Part shown: positions 11,421-24,230 of the stretch, piece by piece | Layout of the letters: each line of letters starts with the position of its first letter | Position numbering within the stretch: the stretch's first letter is position 1 | Assembly (NCBI GenBank): GCA_030062745.1 | Contig: CP099850.1 | Coordinates: forward strand, 8,251,538-8,315,537 | DNA length: 64,000 bases | Direction of reading: 5' to 3' | DNA from: Capitulum mitella | Taxonomy: Eukaryota > Arthropoda > Thecostraca > Pollicipedomorpha > Pollicipedidae | Notes under the pieces: model-generated | What the model saw: the letters and a program-made list of their open reading frames with translations, nothing else | Database searches by the model: none | What the model was told of the DNA's origin: nothing | Position numbers and translations under genes: made by a program

Positions 11421-13370
11421 GGGAGGTCCGGGTCGGCCAGGAGTGTCCCCGCATGACGTCTGTATCCCGAACGCCTGAGTGAACTCGCCCGTGCCGAGGG
11501 CGCACTGCAAACAGGACTTCTGTGTCCGTCTTCCATGGTGAGCAAAGAGAACCTCCAGCGCGTGCTCGTTGCGACGTGTTCTTGTCTCGTTCTGTTACCT
11601 CTCATTCACATCCGCCATGTTTTGCTTTGCTGTTCTCGAAACCTTCCTGAGAATCTTCGGCACTGTACCCTCGAGAGTCAGTAAGCATCATTATTTATCA
11701 GCTCTCAGTGCATATTACTGCGAAATTCGGGACTACTAACATCGAACCATTCACGCGTCATTAGCCTCGTTAACGACGCTGCGGTTCTGCGCCAATTTGT
11801 GCGTGAGGCCAGTGATGGTTTGGCGCTTGATTCTAGCTCTTCAAGCGCGCGGATTTTGCCAGAAATGTGGAAGCGCAAAGTTGAGTTGTAAACGCAGTTG
11901 CAAACTTTATTAGTGTTTGACTGAAATGTGAGCAGTCATAATGTGATCATAGTGAAGAAACAAAAAGTAAGCAAAGATTCACATTTTCCGGCAACGCAGT
12001 CATGTGCTTTGTGTGTTTTGTGCACAGGTGTAGGAACGTCTCAGAAAACGAGGGTGCCAAAGCCAGTTTTGAAGTGGATTCTTTCCATGCATCGCCATGT
12101 GATTAATGTTCAGCATTCTCGGAAAGTGGGTTGCATTGGCATCCACTGACTCCCGTTACTACGCCTTTGGTTTTATGTAATAATTTCATATGTTTTTTGC
12201 GCTGGTGAGCAATTGGCTTAAACGTAAACTGCGCGACACGTAACGAAACACTTAAAAAAGAAGAACTTTGACGTGGGATCTGGAATGCAGGACGGCATTT
12301 CCATTACGCATGTAACCAGCGACATACCTTCGAAGCTGGTCATTTGTTGCCAGAAAATGAACTGCCCAGAACATTGACAACTGACGTGCAATCTGCGGCC
12401 GAAGACCACGGAAGCTTGGTCAGTACTTTGCTTGCAATAGTCAGTTCTCGAATGAGACCGACACTCAGTTGAGCATAAAATGGACCGCAACTTGCAAAGT
12501 TTGTATTGCGCTGTCTGCCACGTCCATCAGGGCCCTGCTTTCTGTTGTTCGATTGGCTCTCCGTTTGAGCTGAGGGTACTCCAGCTGCTCGGCAGCCCCG
12601 TGCCGCCGAAGGGTCGTCGGGTAAACCGACCCTGACGAGAGCAAAGCTCGGTTTTATGGACCCTGTACTGTCTGCTTGGGCAGCCCATGTAACTGAACCC
12701 TTCCCGTCTTTCGGCTTTATTTCAGTTTTGTGATCTGTAGACTGTGGTTGTCTCGTGCTTCCCTCGAAATGCATCAGCAGTTCTGATGTTGAGCGAAGAC
12801 GTGAGTATGATCGTGAGTTGTTACCAAGCTGCTTCATTTCTGAGTTATTGATGTCTGCAGTATCCTCCCCCCCCGGTTCTAGCTAATCATGGGGATTGCT
12901 CCTTTATTCCCACTATGAAAACTTTTCAAAAAGCCGAAGAGTGGCACAATGCGAGCATTGTGTTCAAGAATAGAGTTATCTATAACCCTTGACGACATAC
13001 ATACTTGTCGGCAGACTTAAGATGTAAACATGATTCGTGTCATGGCGGAAAAGAATGCTCAAAACGAAAAGAAGCAGAACTGTTGCCAATGACAAAAGAT
13101 GCCTTCATTCTTTTGTTCAGCAACATTTTCTTCAACGGTTTTGGATGAACACTAGTGATTAAAAACTACTGCGGTTGGCCATTAGTAGAAGAATGAATAC
13201 GTCATTGAGTTGATTAGTCAGTGAGCCGTTGCTGAAAGGTTCGGAGGAAAAGCTAACCAAGTTCAGTGAGTGGGCAACTGGAAAAGACTTGCCATTCTCA
13301 ACTTGGAGCCCCTCAGCACCGGCGAGGACCTCCCTTTATCGCATTGGCTGAACGTTCTGAGACTTTGGAG
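11421..13370. other. Non-genic stretch, one unrecognised minus-strand frame
   Basis: The 165-codon minus-strand frame at 12340-12837 has a normal-looking amino-acid mix but no motif that I recognise and no supporting neighbours. It could be an old element relic. Otherwise nothing was seen. Confidence 0.35.
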
Positions 13371-13690
13371 AGACTCTGAATCTGCGACGCCCGGCCGGCT
13401 GGTGCCTGACAGGCCCGGCGGAGGGCGGCACGACCCGCCGTAAACTTCCCCGGCGACAAGCGACGCGGGCTGCGCCGCGGAGTCCGTAATTAGTTCGTCA
13501 CACCTTTCTCGGCCGGCGAAGACCGATCCGGGAAGTTGGCCCCGCGCTCGTCAACGGGCGCGGTTGTTTTGCGCGGGATGAGCGGCCGCCGCGGCCCCGG
13601 CGCGCGCCGCTGACGGCGGGATCTGCACCTGACGGCCTGCCCGACCGCGCGCCGCTCCCGGCTGGGCCTCGACTTCGGTTTGAAAACAAA
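13371..13690. other. CpG-rich island
   Basis: A short GC-rich block between AT-richer flanks, with no recognised product. Confidence 0.4.
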
Positions 13691-15090
13691 ATGTTAAATT
13701 GGCTGGTTAACACGGCCTTCTTGGTCTGCAAGGCAGCTCCGTCTGTCGTTGTAAGTATTCGTTATTGCGATATTTTGGTTTGCGTTGTCCCAAAAACTGC
13801 GACTCCCACGTTGGCTCAGTCAGACTGATTCCTATGCGGCGGAGTCGCGGAAAATGAACGTAGTCGCATGAACGAGGGCACATGCAAAACGCGCGACTTC
13901 ACATTCGTTATAAATGAGACTCGCGACGTCTCCGACGCGGCTAGCTACCTCTCATGAGCCTAGTCTCGTCTCAGCAAGCGAACAGCTGACACGCCGGGCC
14001 AACAGCTGACTCTCCGTGGAATCATTTCCGTAGAACGGCCGTCATCTGGACTCTTATAAATCTCACTGGTGGACGGTTCGGCCGCTGATGTCGCTCCCAG
14101 GGACGTAATCCGGGGACAATGACAGCGTAGTCGATGAACGATGTTAGGTCGAGGAAAGGAAAAAAGAAATTGCGTGCACTGTGGTGCATTTGATGCCGTT
14201 AGCACCACACATCGTACGCAGAAAGGTGCTCTGACTGATCCAGATCATGTGGAAGGGTGTGGCCAAGACTCCATCCGTGTAACATAAGCTACCCCCAAAT
14301 GCTGGTTTCTCCCCACATTTCAGTCACGTTGTGCCGCCAGCGTCTGAAATTAATGCTGATGTGAGCAACGCTGAATTCGAAATAAAATCCCTGTAATCTA
14401 TTTAAGAAAACGGGGGAGAGGTAAAAAAACGTGTTGGCCTTGGGTTTTCCCACGAAAGGAGGTCATGATCCCTCCCTGGATCCGCCAGTAAAAATCTATC
14501 ACAAGATGTACTGCATAGAACATGCGCCGCCTTATCCTTGTTAAGTCTCCGGAACGCCTTTGCCAATTACACATATGCATGCATGTTTTGATATCGATAT
14601 GAATCACATGCCTCCCGGTGGTTAGCGTGGACTACCACCCAGAGGCTTCCAGGTACGCAACGATTCTTCCTCAAGCATCCAGCCTGATAACTCAGGGGAT
14701 CTAGACCGTACCGTGAAACAGCTCGGTTCTGTGACATGGCCACCCCGCCCCGGCACTCGTCCATACCGGCATTAGCCTCGTGACGTGCGGTGTGGTGGAT
14801 TGTCATGTGTGGGGCAAGGCACGCTCGGACTCGGAGCATGAATTACGAAACGTTTCAGTGCACTCTGACCTACAGCAGTTCTCGAGCTTCTGCCGGCGCC
14901 GACCAGGAAGTGCAGCGTCGTGCTCTGGACGTCGCGTCTGACGCGCTGAAATGTCGGCCGTTTGTGTGGTCAGGACAGCTTGGCTAATGCGCAGGTAGCG
15001 CGGGTCGACTCTAGCGGTGCCGTCTGCCGCCTGCACCTGACGCCCTCCAGGACTGCCGGCCAGACCCAGCGGCGCCGAATGATTCGGTTC
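13691..15090. other. Non-genic stretch upstream of the dipeptidase
   Basis: No gene was recognised. A CCTGGATCCGCC patch near 14475 belongs to the small dispersed G-rich family also seen near 5760 and 40410. Confidence 0.4.
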
Positions 15091-15370
15091 GCGGCGCTGC
15101 CCGCTGTAGCTGTAAGCCGCGGGGAGTTGTCGTCACGAGCCGTGAATTTTGCTCCCGTTCACGGCGCTGCCCGCTGTAGCTGTAAGCCGCGGGGAGTTGT
15201 CGTTACGAGCCGTGAATTTTGCTCCCGTTCACGGCGCTGCCCGCTGTAGCTGTAAGCCGGGGCGAGTTGTCGTCACGAGCCGTGAATTTTGCTCCCGTTC
15301 ACGGCGCTGCCCGCTGTAGCTGTAAGCCGGGGTGAGTTGTCGTCACGAGCCGTGAATTTTGCTCCCGTTC
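15091..15370 (+). repeat. Tandem repeat, 4 x 70 bp, upstream of the dipeptidase
   Basis: Four near-identical 70-bp units are phased by CCGCTGTAGC at 15101, 15171, 15241 and 15311. Units differ by a few substitutions, and each contains GTTACGAGCC/GTCACGAGCC and GTGAATTTTGCTCCCG. The array ends about 75 bp before the candidate dipeptidase start codon, so it may lie in the promoter or 5' UTR. The unit length is not a multiple of three, which argues against coding. Confidence 0.9.
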
Positions 15371-15445
15371 CGCTGAGCGCAGGACGGTGCCGACGCCAGG
15401 GGAGGGCAGTGTGGGCAGCTGTCCGTACCCTTACTTTACTCCGAC

Positions 15446-15560
15446 ATGACAACGACTACCGCAACCTTTGAACACAGCCCGCCACCACCGGCCTCGTATC
15501 ATAACGGCAGAGCGTCAAGCCCTCCAGCTGACGCGACGTCCCGAGACCAGGATTTATCGC
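15446..15560 (+). CDS. Candidate first coding exon of the membrane dipeptidase (cytosolic tail)
   Basis: An ATG at 15446 opens a frame rich in Thr, Ser and Pro (starting MTTTTATFEHSPPPP). Splicing at C|GTGGCC (15560/15561) leaves one base of a codon, exactly the phase that the 15871 exon needs (it begins with the last two bases of a codon), and creates Arg-Gly at the joint. The product would be a 38-residue cytosolic tail ahead of the membrane anchor. The intron would be 310 nt. Support is composition and phase only. The donor is weak (no A/G before GT and GTGGCC after it), and no transcript evidence exists here. The true first exon could instead lie farther upstream. Confidence 0.4.
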
Positions 15561-15870
15561 GTGGCCGACTTGTTTCTGCGTCGCCGGCGTGCCCCCGCCA
15601 GCGATGCGCGCCTTAATCCAGACGGCGCAAGCCGTAAAGCGCGCACCGTTCGTCGCGTCCGTTCGGCTCCCGGTGCCTCTCCCTGCTCCTCGCCTCTGTT
15701 ATCGCAGGCCTGCGCCGCGCGCCCGGTTTTCACCCTGTCGCCGTGTCGTGTCTCCGACGTGCTGCAGGTCCCGGCGGCGTGGCGGCGGCGGAAGCCGTCG
15801 TCGCTGTTCGCCGCCGGTCGCGCGGCGCCGCCACGTGCCCCGTTGTGACCGCCGTGCCGGCCCGTTGCAG

Positions 15871-16054
15871 GCGGCGCGGACGGCGCCGACATCGGCCGCC
15901 GCCACTGGTGCGTGGTGTGCATGATCCTGGTGGTGGTGGCCACGACGGGCCTGATCAGCGTGCCGCTGCTGCTGCGCGACATGACGCGCGGCTCGCACGG
16001 CCACCGGCTGCAGCTGGCCAGACAAATCCTCGCCCAAGTGCCTCTCGTCGACGG
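15871..16054 (+). CDS. Membrane dipeptidase exon: membrane anchor and start of catalytic domain
   Basis: The exon follows CCGTTGCAG and ends at GG|GTGAGT. It gives two bases, 60 full codons and two bases. Counting its first full codon as residue 1, residues 12-34 form one hydrophobic span (HWCVVCMILVVVATTGLI and onward) preceded by RR, consistent with a type II signal anchor. Residues 50-60 read RQILAQVPLVD, the strand leading into the family's first metal motif, which is completed by the next exon. Vertebrate DPEP1 instead uses a cleaved signal peptide and a GPI anchor, so this form appears anchored at its N-terminus. GC at third positions is very high compared with later exons. Confidence 0.9.
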
Positions 16055-17459
16055 GTGAGTCGCTGCCGCGGCTAGCGCCCGTGCTGCCGACGGTGGGAAT
16101 TGCTGCCGTCTTGTCCGCGTCGGTGTGTGAACCACGCGGCTGCTGCGGCTGTCGCGAACCGGAAGCTGCGTGGAAACGGTGAGTTATTTAACGGCAGCGT
16201 CGCGGACCTGAAACAACGGGCTCTCGCCAGGATCACCTGAACTGCCCGCCGATGTGCCCCCGCCGGATCCGCGCGGGGTTCCTGGGGAAGTTTGGCGCTT
16301 GGACCGGCTCCCTCGAGACTCAGATTACTCATACGGGCCGAAAGTCGTCAGAAATGGCTGATTCCGGTTTGAGTCGAGAATCCTGCGGCTCGCCCCAGGC
16401 GATAAATTATTCAGCAGGAGCCCGGTCTGACTGGACGGGCCGGGCGAAATCCGCGCCGACTTTCGGACGGCCCGCGGCCAAGAAGAAATACCGCCCAACC
16501 GCTGCAAGAATATTCTGGAATGGCACTTGGGGGCAAACCTCAGCGACGCCACCTTCAAACAGCCGTTGCGTTGCTAAGGCATCCAACATCAGTAGGATCT
16601 GTTTTGATTCGCTTGACAACCGGATTTCACCACATATCAACGTCTTCGCGTGAAGCCCGTTGTCCACGTCGATAGATATGCCAAATCCATATTCCTCGTA
16701 TGCCTTCCAGTTCAGCTAGATCACATTGAATTCGGAAAGGAAAACGCATTTCCTTATGCTCACTGATTGGTTATGTGCAAAGTAGAGACGTCAACACAGA
16801 ATAAATAGGTCGCGAGATCGCTGTCGGCGTTGATAAAACGGGTTGGGAAGCCGGAAAGGCATTTTGCCAGCGAGAAAAAAAATGTTTGGCGGAGTATCAC
16901 GTGCCAGGTTATTAAAACAAACATTCAAAGGCTTCCAAACGTGACATTTGGAGTGACGAAAAAGGTCGCACCCAGATCGGACAGGGGTGTCGTAGTTCTT
17001 GGTTGTCTGTGCAATGAAGAAAACCATGCATATCCGTTCATAGGCATTTGAGGTAATTATTTTCTGAAAAAATAGTTTCTGTTTTAAAATCTGTTGTTCT
17101 CAGATTTGTTTTTACCGTTGCGATAGACGGGCTGTGCCTTGTATGTCTGCGTGGGGGGGGGGCGAGGTGGCCCCCTTGGATACACTTTAGGTTAGTCCGT
17201 TCTTTAGAAAACGTTCCCAACCACGTCTTCAGTCGTCTAAAGACCCACGTTAACATCCAACCCAATGAAGGAAATGCTGCTTTGGCTCCTTACTATTTCT
17301 CATCCTTTACTGAAGGCATTGCATACGTAGGTAATGCGCTGTTTGCGTTGTCGTTGCGAAAGTGAGCAAACAAATTCCCATGTGAACTGCAGTCTTAAAC
17401 CAATTACAGCCTCACCGGCTGATTGCATTTGAACCATGGTGCGAATGAACGCAGGCCGC

Positions 17460-17930
17460 TTGTTCGGCCTCGCAATAAGCATGCGTTGCGAATTCATGGC
17501 AATGTCGGCCGGCGGATGTGATCACCGCGAACGAACGAGGCGGCGGCAGGCCAACAGCCGCGATCGGGTCACAGACCGCGCCACTTCTGCTCGGAAGCGG
17601 CCATAAATGTCCAGCGCACGACCGAGGCCGCATTTTCACCGTCGGCCATCTATTTTTACAATGGCTATAATACAGCCGGACAGCGCTGTGGCGACAGCCG
17701 AATTTACGAGCTTGCCGCGTGCCCCCGGCGCGTGGCAGTCCTTCGTGGCGAACCTCCGGGCAAAGAGCACCGAGCGGCGGCGCGGATCTGGCAGCGCTGA
17801 TAGGCAGGGCTGCCATCTCTGCCGGCGACGTCGCACCGGCCGCAGCGGCGGGCGATGGTACTAGCGCTGTCCGAAGGCGGAGAACAAAGGGTCAAGCCCT
17901 GAGGAGCGCCTTTGTCTAATTGGTGCCAGT
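17460..17930. other. CpG-rich island inside intron
   Basis: This GC-rich patch carries overlapping low-complexity open frames on both strands. No conserved exon was recognised. Confidence 0.4.
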
Positions 17931-20900
17931 TGTAAGTGAGCGCGGGAGAATTGGAGTTGCTCTCGGCCTCGACGTTACTAGGCTGCTCCTATAGGCCGTT
18001 TGACGCTGGCGGATCTGTGTCTTAAGGGAGCCACTGACGAAAAGAGTATGCCATGAATGAACGGATTAAAAGTGCGCCAGGCTCTCAACAAGATCTTTAG
18101 CGGCTGGTCAAGGTGGAGAGGAGAGATCCCAAACAGCGAGCTTGCTCGTTGAGAGTGGTGATCCAGGACTGTTACGCTTTATGCGACGAAAACGATGAAA
18201 TTACCGGAAAATTATTTCGGCTCCGTGTGGGAAATGGTTTTGCGCAACGCCCTTGGTCGTGCTGTCTGTGCAGTTCTCCTCCCGATGAATTGATCTGGTG
18301 AACGTAGAGCGTGCTCGGCAATAGCGCATTTCACAGGTCATTTGTAGCAAGATTCAGCAATCAAATTTCCTCAAGCACCATCTCGACGGGATATCGTAAT
18401 ACAATTTGTTAAACATGCAGACTTGACCAGTGATCACTTTTGACCTTGTACGCCTGTTTTTCGTGCCCGGCCAATTCTCCCGGAATTTTCCAAACAACAC
18501 ATCACCGGGGACCAGTGGAAACGACTGACGACTTGTCTTTAAAAACAAATGGCAGAAGCAAATGAAGCTATTCGAAATCTCATAAATCTTATGGGAAAGG
18601 GACGGAGGGAAAGAGGGAGTGGGAAAGAAAGAGAGAGAGAGAGAGAGAGGAGGTAGGAATGTTACTTCCCCAAATCATTTGTTGGTGCATTCAGGCGCCA
18701 GAATTCTGTACGGGATGGGCCCTGACAGAACCATCCCCCTTGAAAGCCAAAAATTCCTCGGATTGCGTGGACCTTATTTTTTATGCACAAAAATTCGGGA
18801 TTCTCAGATTTTGGGGGGGGAGAAAAACTCAGACTCTGACAACATAAAGGCGGTTGCTGCCCCCAGAGTGCGCCTGTGGTTGCATTTTTGTGCTGCGATT
18901 TTCGAGTCATGCCTAATGGATGCCCACACATTTGTATACCTGTTTTTTTTGTACGTACGTATAGATACGGGTCCTTTTCGTGTCGTGAAAATCTTCGATT
19001 TTTGTTTTTGGAGTCATAACTGTATTTTTTGGCTTGTGGGTGCACAGGCCGTGCTTGTCGGCGCACAGATTTGGTGCGTGGGTGTATGCGCGCCCACAAA
19101 GAGGTATTAAGTTACACCCCTGGAGAGAGGGGAAGAACGAGGAGAAGGAGAGAGAGGGGTCTGGTGCTGTCCTGAAGACTTGGTTGTCGGTGGCCGCCGA
19201 TCTGCTATTTTCTTTTCCTTCCATCGAGATAACAGAACTTCCGAACTGCTTTGTCTTTTTCAGTTCAGCCATTCACCAAAGGGCTGCAGTACTCATTACT
19301 TTTAAAGTAGTGTTTGTGTTCCCCGGGGTTGTTCTTGCCACTTTTTGCCGGGGGCAGGCACTTAACTGTGATGACTGCGGCAATCTGAAAAAGTGTTGTC
19401 TTTGTTCTCGTACCATTTCAGCGAGCAGTGGATATTCTCTGTTGAGATGGTCTTTACCAAGGACTAATTTTTTTAGCTGACAAGAGATAATGACAAGCTC
19501 AGCAATGAGAGACCTCCATCACAGTAATGGCGGCGTTTGGTAACTCTGGCTCGAATCGTCTGGGTTTATTGGCAGCATCTTTCCTCTCACTTTCTCCTCC
19601 TACTTTTTTCTTCCACACTTTCCCTACGTTCCAGAATGTCTCAGCCACCTCTACGTCACTCAGCCATTTCGACGTCATACCGTAATGCAGGTACTCCAGA
19701 AAATTCGCTTGCCGAAGCGTGAGCTTCAGCGCAAAAGACAGCTTTTTATGGTCCGTTTCATTGTTCGAATTTGCCGCCGACCTTACTGCGTCATGCGACC
19801 TGACCTCGCTGGCCCCGTCGTTCAGCAGGAGCTCCATAATGGAAAACAACTCAGCGTAACGTGTGATTTACGATTTCGGAAGGCTGTCGTCTTGACAGCA
19901 AGAGAGTGACGTGACGTTACGTTGTTTCATTGTTATAGTTTCTGATTGTGACGGAAATGAAGTGTTCTGATCGACGCTAGCAAAAACAAGCAAACATTAC
20001 CACACAAGAAGGTTTGGTGAAAGATCCCTGCATACTTGATGGTTATGTGTGCAACTGCATGCATGAAGGTGACTTGTTTAGGCTGAGTTGTTCGGTCCCA
20101 AAACCTGACGTGTGGAGAGCAGTCGCAAATTGCATATAATCGTAACACGTCTGCTGCCATGATCGTAAACTGATGCGATCATTTGGATGTTTTATTGCAG
20201 TTTGGCAGATCATATGGTTCGATGTCGGTCAGCTCCAAGAACCTAACTCAAAAGCTTTATAAACTGAATGTTTTCCTTTTTCACTTGTGGCAGTGCAGTA
20301 TTTTGCCTTCCACCATGTTGCCGCCTAAAACGCATTTTGAAGTAAGATAGCAGAGTTGTAGACTGTAATCAGATAAGCCTGTAATATGCATTGTACTCTA
20401 CTCTACATTTACAGAACTCTACATTTACGGAGGTTCAGAGCGATTTCCCGCGGTTGCACCACATGCCTTATTCGGTCGTGTCCTTTTAACAGCTGTTGCG
20501 TGACGCCTCACCACAACAGCGAACCGGCGCCGGCCAACTAACGTCCGAGTTCATTGTCCGCCGGAGACGATTGCGTCAAACCAGCGGAAGCACATAGAAC
20601 AATTTTTAACTGATTAACATTTCTTAGCCTTGTAAACACTTTTTTCCAGAAAACGAGCACTCATAAGTTATCAGCGTCTTTGTTACAGACCAAGCAAGTC
20701 TGTTTGTGAAAAGTGGGCTATGGTGGAACAAAACACGCGCGCCGGAAATTCTCTGAGAATTGTACGCAGGTGGGAATATTTTGCCCCCTGTATCTTCTGA
20801 TCTATTTCACCGATCGCAACGATTTTTTGGAAGGAATTCTGCGTAGTGATTTTACCTGCTCATAAGCGGATTGACCCAGGTAAAGCCTGTCGAGGTGAAA

Positions 20901-23499
20901 CTAGGTAAAACGTCGAATAAGTGGCATACTTTGCGTTCTGCAAATCTACGGCACTGGTCGTTACCAAATATTGTGGAGCTTTTGTCCCTATGATAAAATT
21001 GCATGCCGTAAAGCGAGGTTGATCTGTGTCAGGCCAATTGAGGTCAACTGACCATGTCTGAAAATGCTTTAGTTGGTCAAAATGGAACACAGCATAATCT
21101 GGTGGATTTTTCTTAGATAGAATACCCTTATATATCTGAAAGTCATGGGATGCACTTAGCTTCTGTCAGACAATTTGGGGTCACCAGAGGAGGAATAAGT
21201 CTGCAAGAAGAATACATAATGCTTTATGTTCATCACTTGATTTTGTTTGACCTGCACTGACCTGACCCCTGCTACCTGTACTTTTCGGCTGTACATTCGT
21301 CACATAGGCAACCCCCCACATTGTTATAGCTGGCTGTCTGGCAGAACCTATTCCATATCATACTGGCAACACAATGCTCATCCGGCGTCCCGACACGCAT
21401 ACGGCCGACAGCCGCCGACGATGGATCGGCCGCTCAGTACCGTTCCCGTCAGCTGTGTCTGTTGGCATTTCAGCTGTTCCATTTGGACTGTTATTTAAAA
21501 CATCTCACAGATCCCTGTCAGCTTAATGATAGCAAATTAATACATTTTACTACATTTAATACATTTAATACATTTCAGGTCCTAGACGTGTCCACAACTC
21601 AACAAGCGTGAGTTATTTGGCGCAGAAACCAACGCACCAACTGTGATAATACTGCATTCAGTCTGTTAGTTTTCATGTATCGTGCTTCCATGAAAGACTG
21701 GAACTTTGTCTTCATCGTGTAGAATTTACTTGCGCAACTGGCTTACCCTTGGGCTGACCCCGTTCGAGGATTTCCTTGTTCATTTTGCCTCGGGCTTATA
21801 TTGTCATTGCGTAGCAAAGAAACTAATGCAGTCAGTTGATTTATCAGAATATAACGAGCGAGAAATTTAGCGGCAACATCCATTTATATGCGTGATCTAT
21901 GAGAAGGCTTGTTGTCTTGCCTGGTTCATCCTGGCGTGTTATTTTCTGCGGTATTTATTTGGCTGATTTTAATGCACTAGTTGAAAACATGTTTACGATT
22001 TTAAAAGACAGATATTGTATGACTTCAACCAACCATGCTCTGCTTAGGCCTTGTTTCATTTAAAATCATCTCATCATAACTAGTTGTAACAGCTGTTAAC
22101 CCAGGTATTGTAAAACCTTGAGTATGCAGCTTTTTGCAAAATAAACTGCATTGTTTACATTGCAAACTGAACCGCAAACTAGATTAAACTTATTGCGGAA
22201 TTCCGCATGTGGCAGACTGGCAGTCTAGTTGTTTTTCTAATTGCCTACGTAAACAAGACGCAACAACGTTTTTATCTTAGCATATGGCCACCAAACCGAA
22301 AAAATCTAGTGCGTGACAAGAAATGGAAAGAATTTTTTCTCAAGATTTTGCATCGTTGTTTTTTATTAGCATCGTTTCTAGGGCGTGAAGGCTCAGTAAA
22401 ATCCGCGATCTCTCAGTTAGTAAACGATGTGTACATTAAATGCGCTTATACATACATACGTGCCCATACGCGATGTGTACGCATGCATGCCCTAGCCTTG
22501 AAAGCCGTCGCTGCAGAAGATAGACAAAATATCGGGACTCTAACGTCAGTACTGCGAAAGTTGTATGCCAGAAACATGAGGGGCAGATTTTGCCCACCCT
22601 CCAGTGTACGTCCTAAAGCGCTCGGATAAACAAATCGACTTCACTGAGTTCAGTTAATCTGACTCGGGCCGCCCTGTCTGCGACTTGGTGTGGATCAGTC
22701 GTGACCTCAGCATGCTGGACGGAGTGTCACGGGCGCTTCCAGCCGATGCTGTAGATCTGAAATGGATTCGAGTAATCTGTTTTATTGACTGCTTGAACTA
22801 CTAACTATTTAAAGCATACTAAGCTTCAACGAACCTGAAATAACTGTAACATTGCTAAAATACGTCATACCAATGCATTTGCCATAAACAGGCTGACAAG
22901 GCTGAAATGAGTTTCTGAGCCAGCCGCGATCTACCTACGTCAGATCCAAAATGTTATTCACATTCTTTGTCAGCTTCTCGTGAATCTTGTACTAGGATGA
23001 TTATAAAACTGCTGTATTGTGTATTCATCTGATGTGGCAAAAATGCGATATTTTTGCTTTTCGTCTGATTGCATTTGAAAAGTACTCCTTCCTATGTTTG
23101 TGAATGGGCAGGGGCACCAAAAAACACGTAACAGCTGTGACAGATCGCTTTAAATGAAATGAAAAAAGTCCTCTAGCAGGCAGAGGCGCAAAACGGCAAA
23201 ACCCATTTTTCCTGTTCCAACAGCGTTAGGGTGCGTTTTAGGCTGTACAATCAAATGCGCTGGACAGAATTAAATTGGCCCCACCATAACATGGCCGCAC
23301 GGCTCAGAGCTCCATCTCACTAGTCGCCCCACGATACGCGGACATCGGGCCTAACTCCGAACTATTCGCCAGCCAGAGGATTTCTGCCAGAGGGCGGCTG
23401 CCTGATGACGTCATCCGACGGGCTCCTTCGACCGATATCTCGTGAATGCCGTCAGCGCCGCCGCCATCCTCCGTCGCCGTCCGACGTTATAAGAGGGGC

Positions 23500-23905
23500 C
23501 CATACTGGTCGGGATTCCGCTATCCTTACCAGAGGACTCCGCTGTCCTCCGTCAAAGACTTCGCTATTCTCCGTCAGAGGATTTCCCGCTATCCTCAGTG
23601 ACGAAACTAGCTGTCGGAGTTAGCTCCTCGTCGAAGGAGCCAGATACCCTCCGTCAGGGGAACCCGCTATTCTCAGCCAGAGGAGCCAGCTACCCTCCGT
23701 CAGAGGTGCCGACGACTATTCTCCGTCAGAGGAGCCGACTATCCTCCGTCAGAAGAGCCGGCTATCCTCCGTTAGAGGAACCGACTATCCTCTGTCAGAA
23801 GAGCCGGCTATCCTCCGTCAGAGGACCCGACTGCCCCTGTCAGAGAAGCCGTCTATCCTCCGTCAGAAGAGCCGGCTATCCTCCGTCAGAGGAGCCGGCT
23901 GTCGC
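23500..23905 (+). repeat. Degenerate 23-bp minisatellite
   Basis: The units are variants of CTATCCTCCGTCAGAGGAGC followed by CGG. They are clearest from 23735 to 23900, where consecutive units are 22-24 bp. Upstream units are more diverged, with extra inserts. The frames that are open through it are a repeat artefact. Confidence 0.85.
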
Positions 23906-24230
23906 CGCCGTCGGCCCGGCCGAGACATGCCGGCCGGCCCGGGTCAGCAGACGGCTCGTGATGAGGGGTCATTAGCGATCGGCGCCGTCGCCGTCGCCGG
24001 GGCGTCGTGATCGATGGCAGCAACAAGAGGCGACACGCCGCCGCCGCCACGCGACGGGGCGGGCCGCCGGCCGCTAAATAACAAGGCAGCGCCATCGCCG
24101 CCGGCGCCGCGGGGGCCGGGAGGGGGGAGGGGGAGTGCGCCGCGGGGACCGGGAGGGAGGAGCGCGGGCATCGTCGGCCTGTGTTTGCCGCAGAGCTGCC
24201 CGGGACGGGGCGGCGGACGATATCGTGTAA
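23906..24230. other. CpG-rich island following the 23-bp minisatellite
   Basis: The block is extremely GC-rich with (GCC)n-like and GGGGAGGGG tracts. Overlapping open frames on both strands read as low-complexity Pro/Arg/Gly. It may be regulatory, but no core promoter could be established. Confidence 0.4.

Noticed and set aside
12340-12837. 165-residue minus-strand frame as a gene
   Set aside because: No recognisable motif, neighbour or splice context; length is not exceptional for 64 kb of moderate-GC DNA.
15091-15370. CRISPR-like array
   Set aside because: The units are contiguous with no unique spacers, and the genome is eukaryotic.
23500-23905. CRISPR-like array of 23-bp repeats
   Set aside because: Head-to-tail degenerate repeats without spacers, in an intron.
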